Source: an uncultured Bacteroidales bacterium (GTDB lineage: Bacteria; Bacteroidota; Bacteroidia; Bacteroidales; Lentimicrobiaceae). From it: 64,000 nt of DNA. The stretch lies in contig CALCQV010000039.1 of assembly GCA_937894795.1 (NCBI GenBank), forward strand, positions 55,580-119,579. Reading direction: 5' to 3'. Below, in pieces: positions 57,265 to 64,000 of the stretch. A program made the translations under genes and the position numbers. The notes below the pieces were generated by a model that was not told the DNA's origin, ran no database searches, and saw only the letters and a program-made list of their open reading frames with translations. Each line of letters starts with the position of its first letter. The stretch's first letter is position 1.

Positions 57265-59361
57265 TTAATTCTTCAGCCATTTGTCAAGCCAACTGAAGAA
57301 CTCCCTCTGCCACAATATTGCATTTTGCGGTTTAGTAACAAAATGTGTTTCCTCCGGGAAGAATAGGAAACGGCTTGGAATATCCTGGAGTCTGGCAACA
57401 TTGAAAGCCTGCATTCCTTCTGTATAGGGGATTCTAAAATCATAACCACCATGTATTACAAGAATTGGTGTATCCCAATTGCCAACATACAAATGTGGAG
57501 AGAAATCATAACTTTTTGGGCGGGGTTTGTCCCAATATGCACCTTTGTAATCATAATTAACGAAGAACATCTCCTCAGTTGAAGCGTACATGCTTTCAAA
57601 GTTAAAGATACCACAATGAGCTATAAAGGTTTTAAATCTCTTTTGATGATTTCCTGCCAACCAGTAGACGGAATATCCACCATAACTGGCCCCAACAGCG
57701 CCCAAACGGGTTTCATCAGCCCAAGGTTCAGCAGCCACAGAGTCAATTGCTGTTAAATAGTCCTTCATATTCTGTCCACCATAATCACCACTAATCTGGT
57801 CATTCCACTCCTGGCCAAAAGTTGGAAGCCCACGCCTGTTAGGTGCAACAATAACATAATCATGAGCTGCCATCATTTGGAAGTTCCATCTATAAGAGAA
57901 GAATTGGCTTACAGCACTTTGTGGGCCTCCCTGGCAATAAAGCAAAGTTGGATATTTCTTGTTGGGATCAAAGTTAGGAGGCAGTATAACCCAAACCAGC
58001 ATCTTTTTCCCATCAGTAGTAGTAATCCAACGTTTGGTAGTTTTTCCAAGCTCTACACCCTTTAAAATGCTTCTGTTGGTGAATGTCAATTGTTCTTCTG
58101 TTCCATCAGCTTTCCATTTGAAAATCTCAGAAGGCAAATCCATGCGCATCTTTGTTATGAATAAATCCTTACCTGAAATTGCAAAAGCTTGAATATCATG
58201 ATCTCCCTTTGTAATTTGAGTTATCTCTTTATTTGATATGTCCATTTTATAAACCTGGTAGGTTGCCTGGACTCCGCTTATAAAATATATGTATTTGCCG
58301 TCATTGCTGAAAGAAAAGTTGCCTGAGCTCTGGTCAAAGCCCTCTGAAAGGTCAGTATATACTCTACTGGTCATTTGGAGCGCTTTACCTGATTTGGTAG
58401 AATGTTTTTCAATGCTCTTTTTCAATCCATCCATTGCAGGGCTGTTAAATTCAATGAGCATTATCCTATCCTTATCTGCTTCGAATCCGGGTGTTTGCAT
58501 AGACCTGTAAACCATTTTTGTTCCATCGGGTGAGAAAACAGGATCCTGGTCATATCCTTCATTTCCATCTGTCAGGTTTTCAGTAGTTCCTTTCTCAAGA
58601 TTATATAAGTATATATCACTATTGGTGCTTAAGGCATATTCCTTGCCAACAGATTTTTTGCACACATACGCCAGGCTCTTTCCATCAGGAGCCCATACAA
58701 TTTGTTCCATACCACCGTTGGGCATGAGCGGACTGTCGTAAGGTTCACCTTTCATGATGTCAGTTCCTTCACCTATGGTTCCTTCATTGTAAGGTGCAAT
58801 GAAAACGTGGCTGTAAGCATAATCATGCCAATTATCCCAATGGCGATACATTAAATCATCATATATCAATGCATTGGCCTTGGGAAGGTCAGGATAAAGA
58901 TCGTGAGCATCCTTCTCCATCTTTACATCTTTTATATATGCAATATTTAAGAGATCAGGCGAATAAGAAAATCCATTTATGCCCCCTTCTATGTTGCTTA
59001 TTTGTTTTTTGTCTTCACCATTAATTCCCATTTCCCAAAGTTGCATAGAGCCTGACTCAGAAGATAGATAACCTATTTTGTTACCATCAGGACGCCAAAT
59101 AGCATTTAACTCGCTGGTGGATGATTCAGTTAGTTTTCTGGGTGACTCTGCATTTTCGTCTAAAATGTAAAGGTCTCTGTTGCCTTTATTTTCGGCAACA
59201 TCATACCAGGTAACTCCATAAAGGATTGTTTTACCTGAGGGTGAAATTTGCATATCACTTACCCGACCGAGTTTCCATAATATTTCAGCAGAAAAACGTT
59301 CCTGCGCCAGTGTTGACATACACATTATTAAAGTTGAAATTAATACGAGACTTCTTTTCAC
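57265..59361 (-). CDS. S9 family prolyl oligopeptidase, DPP5-like
   Basis: A 698-residue exported serine peptidase beginning at a GTG codon, with a signal peptide (about 1-19, ending STLAQ). An N-terminal beta-propeller (about 30-430) shows repeats such as 'FSPDGTKMVYRS' and 'WAPDGKSLAYVC'. The alpha/beta-hydrolase domain holds the nucleophile Ser559 (GASYGGYS), the acid in 'HGGYDFRIPY' and the His in 'FPEETHFV'. Architecture and length resemble periplasmic DPP5 of Porphyromonas, which releases dipeptides from oligopeptides. The C10 protease next door may feed it, which is an inference. Confidence 0.88.
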   Translation of the reverse strand: MKRSLVLISTLIMCMSTLAQERFSAEILWKLGRVSDMQISPSGKTILYGVTWYDVAENKGNRDLYILDENAESPRKLTESSTSELNAIWRPDGNKIGYLSSESGSMQLWEMGINGEDKKQISNIEGGINGFSYSPDLLNIAYIKDVKMEKDAHDLYPDLPKANALIYDDLMYRHWDNWHDYAYSHVFIAPYNEGTIGEGTDIMKGEPYDSPLMPNGGMEQIVWAPDGKSLAYVCKKSVGKEYALSTNSDIYLYNLEKGTTENLTDGNEGYDQDPVFSPDGTKMVYRSMQTPGFEADKDRIMLIEFNSPAMDGLKKSIEKHSTKSGKALQMTSRVYTDLSEGFDQSSGNFSFSNDGKYIYFISGVQATYQVYKMDISNKEITQITKGDHDIQAFAISGKDLFITKMRMDLPSEIFKWKADGTEEQLTFTNRSILKGVELGKTTKRWITTTDGKKMLVWVILPPNFDPNKKYPTLLYCQGGPQSAVSQFFSYRWNFQMMAAHDYVIVAPNRRGLPTFGQEWNDQISGDYGGQNMKDYLTAIDSVAAEPWADETRLGAVGASYGGYSVYWLAGNHQKRFKTFIAHCGIFNFESMYASTEEMFFVNYDYKGAYWDKPRPKSYDFSPHLYVGNWDTPILVIHGGYDFRIPYTEGMQAFNVARLQDIPSRFLFFPEETHFVTKPQNAILWQREFFSWLDKWLKN

Positions 59362-59648
59362 GATCTTTATTTTTTTGTGGGAATTATGACTAATGGTTTT
59401 TTAAAACTTCAGATTGCTAAATTATTAAAAATTAGGGTTAGTAAACAAGAAAGTGGTTTTGTCCCGAAGTTGATATAAATGTCCTGATTGTGGACTTAGT
59501 GAATCGTTTTAAATTTTGTATATGTCAGATATACAGCGCTATAAAGAAATGGCAAAATTTTTGCACTGTTACTTCAAATTATATTGAGACAAAACCACAT
59601 TCAATCAAAATTGAGTGACTCCAATAATAACATAAAGCAAAACTATTC

Positions 59649-60137
59649 ATGCTGGAAAAAGCTATTTTAATTGCAGATAATAATATACAGAAGGAGGTTG
59701 ACATAGTGACTGATAATTGTACCGATCAGCATTTGAACAGCAAGTTTCCTTTAAAGATCTTAGTTGCAGAGGATAATGAAACAAATCTCAAAATTGTCAT
59801 GTCTTTACTGTCGAAGATGGGGTACAAGGTGCAATCAGTCATAAATGGGCAGGAAGCTGTTGAGAAGATAAAGATGATGGACTTCGATATTGTTTTCATG
59901 GACATTCAAATGCCAGTGATGGATGGTCTGGAAGCAACAGTTAAAATTAAAAATGAACTGCCAAAGGAAAAACAACCTCTTATAATTGCATTAACCGCTA
60001 ATTCAGGTATAGAAGACAAACAAGGTTGTTTTAATGCCGGGATGGTAGATCATATCACTAAACCGGTCAATCTCGACATTCTGCAGCAGACACTGATGAA
60101 ATGGGGCAATTACATCAGTACACATAAAATGCAATAA
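59649..60137 (+). CDS. Stand-alone response regulator receiver protein
   Basis: A 162-residue protein with a single CheY-like receiver (about 36-155): acidic pair 'VAEDNETN', phospho-acceptor Asp85 ('FMDIQMPVMDG'), 'LTANS' and Lys138 ('ITKPV'). No output domain. The receiver resembles the C-terminal receivers of hybrid histidine kinases. The N-terminal 35 residues start 'AILIADNNIQ', which looks like the first strand of another receiver. The 287-bp region upstream has no other gene and no clear -7 element. No cognate kinase lies in the window. Confidence 0.85.
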   Translation: MLEKAILIADNNIQKEVDIVTDNCTDQHLNSKFPLKILVAEDNETNLKIVMSLLSKMGYKVQSVINGQEAVEKIKMMDFDIVFMDIQMPVMDGLEATVKIKNELPKEKQPLIIALTANSGIEDKQGCFNAGMVDHITKPVNLDILQQTLMKWGNYISTHKMQ

Positions 60138-60170
60138 TAAAAAGCCGATCAATGAATCGGCTTTTTATTA
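60135..60170. terminator. Bidirectional terminator overlapping the receiver gene stop
   Basis: TAATAAAAAGCCGAT and ATCGGCTTTTTATTA form a perfect 15-bp stem with a 6-nt loop. The left arm starts with the stop codon of the receiver gene; the convergent GH13 gene ends 25 bp further on. Confidence 0.9.
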
Positions 60171-60194
60171 CTAATACGATTTAAGGATATGGTT

Positions 60195-61565
60195 TTATCT
60201 GTATAAAACCTGGTATGACCATGCAGGCATAGTCATTGATTTGTCTTTACCAATCACTGATTGCTCATTTGTGAATAAGTTGGTCAGATTACTCTCAGCG
60301 ATTTCATCAACAATATTGAAATTAATTTCTTCTTTACTCAGGTTGAATATACCTAATACAGTATTAGTTCCATTAGTACGTATTATGATAAATGCCTTGT
60401 CGTCATTATCTGTCTTAATCCGTTTCCAGGAACCACCATCTTTTCCATTATACAAAGCGCTGTTTGTGGATTTTAGATGCAACAGGGTGCTATAAAAATT
60501 GGTCATTTTATAATCTTGCCAATCTATAGGATCTCTTTCAAAGAACTGGAATCTTTTATTCATTGCTGACTCCTGGCCTGTATAGATTAATGGCATACCC
60601 GGAACCATCACAGTCAATGCATAGAATGTCTCAACAGCCTCTCCTAATCTTTCAAACTCAGTACCATTCCATGAATTTTCATCATGATTAGTTATAAAAT
60701 ACATTCTAAATGCACCTACGGGATAAAGAGAATCATTCCTGAGCAAATAATTTTCCAAATCTGCAGTTCCTGCTTCACCCTTATAGATTTTATTCATAAT
60801 ATGATGAAACTCCCAGCCATAGGTCATATCAAATGCACTATGGAATTGGGGGCCTTCAGCTTCTGCCAGCATAAATACAGGTTTAACTTTATCCAGTTCT
60901 TTACGTGTATTATCCCAAAAGTCCATTGGCACTTCACCTGCAACATCACAACGGTAACCGTCAATATCATAAACCTGGATCCAATATTTCATTGCATCAA
61001 GCATATAAGCGCGCATTTCAGGCACATTATAATCAAACTTTACGACATCTGTCCAATCAAAAGGTGAGAACATCTTTCCGGTTGAGTCTTTAGCATACCA
61101 TTCAGGGTGAGAAGTTACCAATTCATTATCCCATGATGAATGATTTGGCACCCAATCGATAATTACCTTAAGCCCCGCTTCATGTGCCTTTTTTACAAAT
61201 CGCTTGAAGCTAAGCGTATCTCCAAATTCAGGATTTACTCCTTTATAATCTTTAACAGAGTAGTAGCTGCCCAATGTCCCTTTTCGGTTCTTCTCTCCAA
61301 TTGGATGAATCGGCATCAGCCAAATAATATCCGTACCAAGAGCCTTGATACGGGGCAAATGCTCCTCAAGGGCAGCAAAAGTGCCTTCAGGCGTATATTG
61401 CCTGACATTTACCTCATAGATACTTACATTATTACTCCATTCCGGATGTGAGACCTGTACAATTTCTTTTGTCTCTTCTACTGCATTGGGTTTTTGCTTA
61501 CAGGCAATGCCTCCAATGATTAATAGACCTGAAATCAAATAAATAAACGACTTGTGTAAATTCAT
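60195..61565 (-). CDS. GH13 alpha-amylase family lipoprotein
   Basis: A 456-residue predicted lipoprotein (lipobox 'GGIACK', Cys22) with a GH13 TIM barrel. Catalytic residues: nucleophile Asp207 ('DGYRCDVAGEVP'), acid/base Glu235 ('MLAEAEGP') and Asp295 ('FITNHDENSW'). Region I is 'IDWVPNHSS'. A C-terminal beta domain starts near 375. It acts on alpha-glucans at the periplasmic or surface side; cleavage specificity cannot be read. There is no SusC/SusD pair nearby, so it is not part of an obvious polysaccharide utilisation locus here. Confidence 0.9.
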   Translation of the reverse strand: MNLHKSFIYLISGLLIIGGIACKQKPNAVEETKEIVQVSHPEWSNNVSIYEVNVRQYTPEGTFAALEEHLPRIKALGTDIIWLMPIHPIGEKNRKGTLGSYYSVKDYKGVNPEFGDTLSFKRFVKKAHEAGLKVIIDWVPNHSSWDNELVTSHPEWYAKDSTGKMFSPFDWTDVVKFDYNVPEMRAYMLDAMKYWIQVYDIDGYRCDVAGEVPMDFWDNTRKELDKVKPVFMLAEAEGPQFHSAFDMTYGWEFHHIMNKIYKGEAGTADLENYLLRNDSLYPVGAFRMYFITNHDENSWNGTEFERLGEAVETFYALTVMVPGMPLIYTGQESAMNKRFQFFERDPIDWQDYKMTNFYSTLLHLKSTNSALYNGKDGGSWKRIKTDNDDKAFIIIRTNGTNTVLGIFNLSKEEINFNIVDEIAESNLTNLFTNEQSVIGKDKSMTMPAWSYQVLYR

Positions 61566-61607
61566 ATTGGTGCTTTTTGATGTGGTTTTTCATTTTAACC
61601 TTTGAAG

Positions 61608-61615
61608 CAAATATA
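61608..61615 (-). promoter_or_regulatory. -7 element of the GH13 gene
   Basis: TATATTTG on the minus strand, 42 nt before the ATG at 61565. Confidence 0.5.
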
Positions 61616-61637
61616 GTTAAAAATACGGGCAAAATAA

Positions 61638-61675
61638 ATAAAAAGAGAGTGCTGAATGAAGCACTCTCTTTTTAT
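61638..61675. terminator. Terminator after the M16-like gene
   Basis: ATAAAAAGAGAGTGCT and AGCACTCTCTTTTTAT form a perfect 16-bp stem with a 6-nt loop. On the minus strand it follows the M16-like stop by 23 bp. Confidence 0.9.
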
Positions 61676-61698
61676 CAAAGATTTGAATTACACAACTG

Positions 61699-63813
61699 TT
61701 ACTTGATAATAAATAAGTCGTCGCTTAATTTACTATTTACTTTAATAGCAAGTACATTTAGTTCCATGATTTGGGGACCCATTGACTGTTTCATTTTAAA
61801 TGGGAATCTCACTTTATTAACTTCCCTGTAGTCGCTGTATTCTATCGAGCCCTGTTGGCTGATTTCCTTTATGAGCAGATTGCTCTTTGTATCAAAATAG
61901 CGGGTTGATTGTTTGCCAGATGGTAAGGTAAGAACCACCTTGTAAGCTTCAATATTATCACCAATTGTTTCAATACCTTCAAGGGCTAAACCTATTCCTA
62001 ATTCTTTATATCTCAGTTCAGGATTGAATTGAGCTTCAGATTTCATGTTCTCGAGTTCTTCACCTTCCATTTTCTGTGGTGCTCCACCCATGGCCGACAT
62101 AACCAATTCATCAATCCCGTTAAATGCAATCTGTTGAAATACCGTAGTACCTGCACTAACTTTCATCATGTACTTGGCAGGAGCTTTTCTAAAGATATCC
62201 ATGCCAATAGTCATACCCTGCATATTGGTTGTGGCATTGATAGTAAGGTCTTTAATCTTTAGTAGGGCTTTTTCACCTCCAATTGCATCAATATAGGCTT
62301 TATTAACATCTTCAGCAGTCATGCCGGCAGGCGCGTCTTTTAACTTCTTGGCAGGATCATATTCATTACCCTCAACGTCAAAATACCTGATAGCCTTATT
62401 GGATGCAAACGGCAATAGTTTGGATGCTATCTCAGATGCATTTCCAACTGCCAGGATATAGTTATTCTCAGGCAGAATGTATTTTTCAGCCATTGCTTTA
62501 ACATCATCTGCTGATACAGCGGCAAGATTCTTCAGATAATTCACATAATAATCTGCCGGTAGGTTATACCTGGCAGTATTAATGGCAAAGTTTGCAACAG
62601 TCTGTGGGTTTTCCAGGCTCAGTGCAAAATTGCCTGATATGTAATTTTTAACAAGCGATAATTCATCCTGAGGAACAATTTCTTCGCTCATTCTTTTCAT
62701 CTCATAGAGGATTTCATTGAGTGCACTGTCAGTTACTGAATTTCTTATTTCGGTAGTTGCCTGAAAAATACCGGCATACCTATCGGATGTTAGTCTTGAA
62801 TAAGCGCCATAAGTATAAGCATGTTTTTCACGAAGGTTATTGAAAAGTCGAAATGTGCCACCTCCCAATATAGTGTTGGTAACACTTGCTTTTATAGCAT
62901 CTTCAGTGCCTGGTTTCAAGTCAACCGGATAGCCTAAGCTTAAAGTAGTCTGTATCGCTTCAGGCCTGTCAACTATGGCAACAACCTTTGCAGCTGGCTT
63001 TGCCGGTGTGTTTAGTGCTTTGGAAATAACATCACTCTTTTGCCAGTTTCCGAAATATTTTTCCATGCCGGCTTTTGCTTCTTCCAGACTTATGTCACCT
63101 ACAATTGCCATATAAGCAATTTGAGGTTTGAAATAAGTGGAATAAAAGCTCTTGCATTGATCAGTGGTAATCTTTTTGATTGAACTTTCATTCATTGATT
63201 CCCCATAAGGATGATCCTTACCATAAACCAGCATCTTGCCAATTCTTTGGCTTATTGCTGAAGGTTCTGTTTTCTCAGCTTCCAGGCCTGATAAGTTGCG
63301 GGTACGTATTTTTTCAAGCTCTTCAGCGTTAAATGAAGGATTCAACAGTACATCTGACATAAGCTGCAATAACTGTTCATTATACTTTTTTAATCCTGAT
63401 GCATACAAGCCATTGCTGCTGGTGTACAGACTGGCTCCAATAAAGTCAATTTCCTCATCCAGCTGATCTTTAGTACGAGTGTTTGTCCCGGTACGTAGTA
63501 ATTGGCCGGTAAAATCAGCCAGACCGGCTAGCTCACCTTCAGCTACCGGGATATAATCGATAGTTAAAGAATAAGAAACCCGCGGAATCTTGTTATTTTC
63601 AACAACAAAAACCTTTAAACCGTTAGCAAGGGTAAAGGATTCGTATTTTCCAATGTTTATAACAGGTGCAGGACCCGGAAGCGGACGAATACTACGGTCA
63701 AGTACCTGTTTTTGTGGATTCTTACTTACTGGCGTTTTCTTTGCCTGTGAATATAACAGAGATGGCAAAAGAACGAGGGAAATAAATAATGCTTTGACAA
63801 TATATCTTTTCAT
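61699..63813 (-). CDS. Exported M16-family peptidase-like protein lacking the zinc motif
   Basis: A 704-residue exported protein (signal peptide about 1-23, ending LLYSQ). Two M16 domains span about 55-480. The position of the HxxEH zinc motif reads 'GLADFTGQLL' (97-106), so both His and the Glu are replaced and the protein should be the non-catalytic partner of an M16 pair. A C-terminal domain (about 505-704, 'GGEKALLKIKDLTIN', 'EYSDYREVNKVRFPFKMKQ') resembles LolA/outer-membrane lipoprotein-sorting folds. The start at 63813 gives the signal peptide; the longer frame does not. It follows another M16 gene after 13 bp. Confidence 0.87.
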   Translation of the reverse strand: MKRYIVKALFISLVLLPSLLYSQAKKTPVSKNPQKQVLDRSIRPLPGPAPVINIGKYESFTLANGLKVFVVENNKIPRVSYSLTIDYIPVAEGELAGLADFTGQLLRTGTNTRTKDQLDEEIDFIGASLYTSSNGLYASGLKKYNEQLLQLMSDVLLNPSFNAEELEKIRTRNLSGLEAEKTEPSAISQRIGKMLVYGKDHPYGESMNESSIKKITTDQCKSFYSTYFKPQIAYMAIVGDISLEEAKAGMEKYFGNWQKSDVISKALNTPAKPAAKVVAIVDRPEAIQTTLSLGYPVDLKPGTEDAIKASVTNTILGGGTFRLFNNLREKHAYTYGAYSRLTSDRYAGIFQATTEIRNSVTDSALNEILYEMKRMSEEIVPQDELSLVKNYISGNFALSLENPQTVANFAINTARYNLPADYYVNYLKNLAAVSADDVKAMAEKYILPENNYILAVGNASEIASKLLPFASNKAIRYFDVEGNEYDPAKKLKDAPAGMTAEDVNKAYIDAIGGEKALLKIKDLTINATTNMQGMTIGMDIFRKAPAKYMMKVSAGTTVFQQIAFNGIDELVMSAMGGAPQKMEGEELENMKSEAQFNPELRYKELGIGLALEGIETIGDNIEAYKVVLTLPSGKQSTRYFDTKSNLLIKEISQQGSIEYSDYREVNKVRFPFKMKQSMGPQIMELNVLAIKVNSKLSDDLFIIK

Positions 63814-63826
63814 GATCGTGTTCAAT

Positions 63827-64000
63827 TTACATGGTTTGTTTTGGTAAATAATAAAGAACAACCCTGTTTTCTTTTGTCAGGTATTGGTTGGCCACTCTCT
63901 TTATGTCAGCTTTAGTAACATTCATGAACCTTTGTAGTTCAGTATTAATAAGATTGGCATCTTTATAGTAAATATGATAATCGGAAAGGCTTTCTGCAAT
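63827..64000 (-). CDS. M16 peptidase, C-terminal fragment (cut by window edge)
   Basis: The last 57 codons of a gene that continues beyond the window. The translated end includes 'NTELQRFMNVTKADIKRVAN' and 'YLTKENRVVLYYLPKQ', the usual C-terminal helix and strand of M16 (pitrilysin-type) peptidases. It lies 13 bp upstream of the zinc-less M16 gene and probably encodes the catalytic partner, which would carry HxxEH; that part is not visible here. Confidence 0.75.
   Translation of the reverse strand: MAESLSDYHIYYKDANLINTELQRFMNVTKADIKRVANQYLTKENRVVLYYLPKQTM

Noticed and set aside
59523..59588. 21-codon frame upstream of the receiver gene
   Set aside because: Too short, no promoter or family resemblance; likely chance.

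Overview
The window is a stretch of chromosome from a Bacteroidota bacterium, most likely class Bacteroidia; I cannot place it further. The evidence is the low GC content, the many copies of the Bacteroidota promoter -7 element TAnnTTTG just upstream of genes, a type IX secretion component (PorQ), a secreted protease with a type IX C-terminal sorting domain, DUF1573 and DUF4293 proteins, a YajC-YbbR-CoaE cluster and a fused E1 alpha/beta 2-oxoacid dehydrogenase. I see no tRNA, rRNA, CRISPR array, insertion sequence or prophage. Nearly all genes are housekeeping or envelope genes.

Layout. 0-9.7 kb (mostly + strand): DUF1573 lipoprotein, yajC, ybbR-like, a 42-codon candidate gene, coaE, a Tudor-like-start protein, aconitase, porQ, ispH, recF and a DciA-like gene. 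9.7-18.1 kb (- strand): FAH-family hydrolase, DEDDh exonuclease, 2-oxoacid dehydrogenase E2, a glycosyltransferase fusion, the fused E1, and an exported protein. 18.2-21.8 kb: YceI lipoprotein, an unknown lipoprotein and the p-aminobenzoate genes pabC, pabB and (divergent) pabA. 22-23.5 kb: an operon of a thiamine-binding-fold protein, PnuC and a NadR-like kinase, behind a set of helically spaced TACGT repeats. 23.5-27.7 kb: a small polysaccharide cluster (GT4, formyltransferase/beta-propeller fusion, flippase). 27.7-30.6 kb: secreted CAP protein and topoisomerase IV B subunit. 30.7-36 kb (- strand operon): TPR protein, aroE, a two-helix membrane protein, a class III cyclase-like protein and nnrE/nnrD. 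36.2-43 kb: glmM, a small basic protein, a degenerate pirin, a cyclic-2,3-diphosphoglycerate-synthetase-like GTPase with a structured leader, pyrB-pyrI, an AlbA_2 protein and a phosphodiesterase. 43-48.7 kb: DUF4293, a GT39-like protein, a MORN-variant protein, recR and argS. 48.9-64 kb: giant C10 protease, HAD phosphatase, CCA-adding enzyme, pRiA4b-like protein, miaA, S9 peptidase, lone receiver, GH13 amylase and two M16 peptidases (the second cut by the window edge).

The most striking observation is inside the aconitase gene. A perfect 38-bp inverted repeat with a 14-nt loop (5427-5516) has replaced the usual three-residue segment before PWLRFRG with eleven residues, in frame. The right arm is normal aconitase sequence and the left arm is its reverse complement. 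All catalytic and cluster residues can be placed at pig-enzyme numbering +1 before this point and +9 after it, so the net insertion is exactly eight residues. It is either a fresh template-switch (snap-back) mutation or a library/assembly artefact, and raw reads would decide.

Other points worth a look are an orphan class III cyclase-like protein with one changed active-site residue, a pirin that has lost three of four metal ligands, an M16 peptidase without HxxEH, a leader RNA with mutually exclusive pairings, genes that look leaderless, and several ORFs whose longest reading starts inside their own promoter, so shorter starts are given here.
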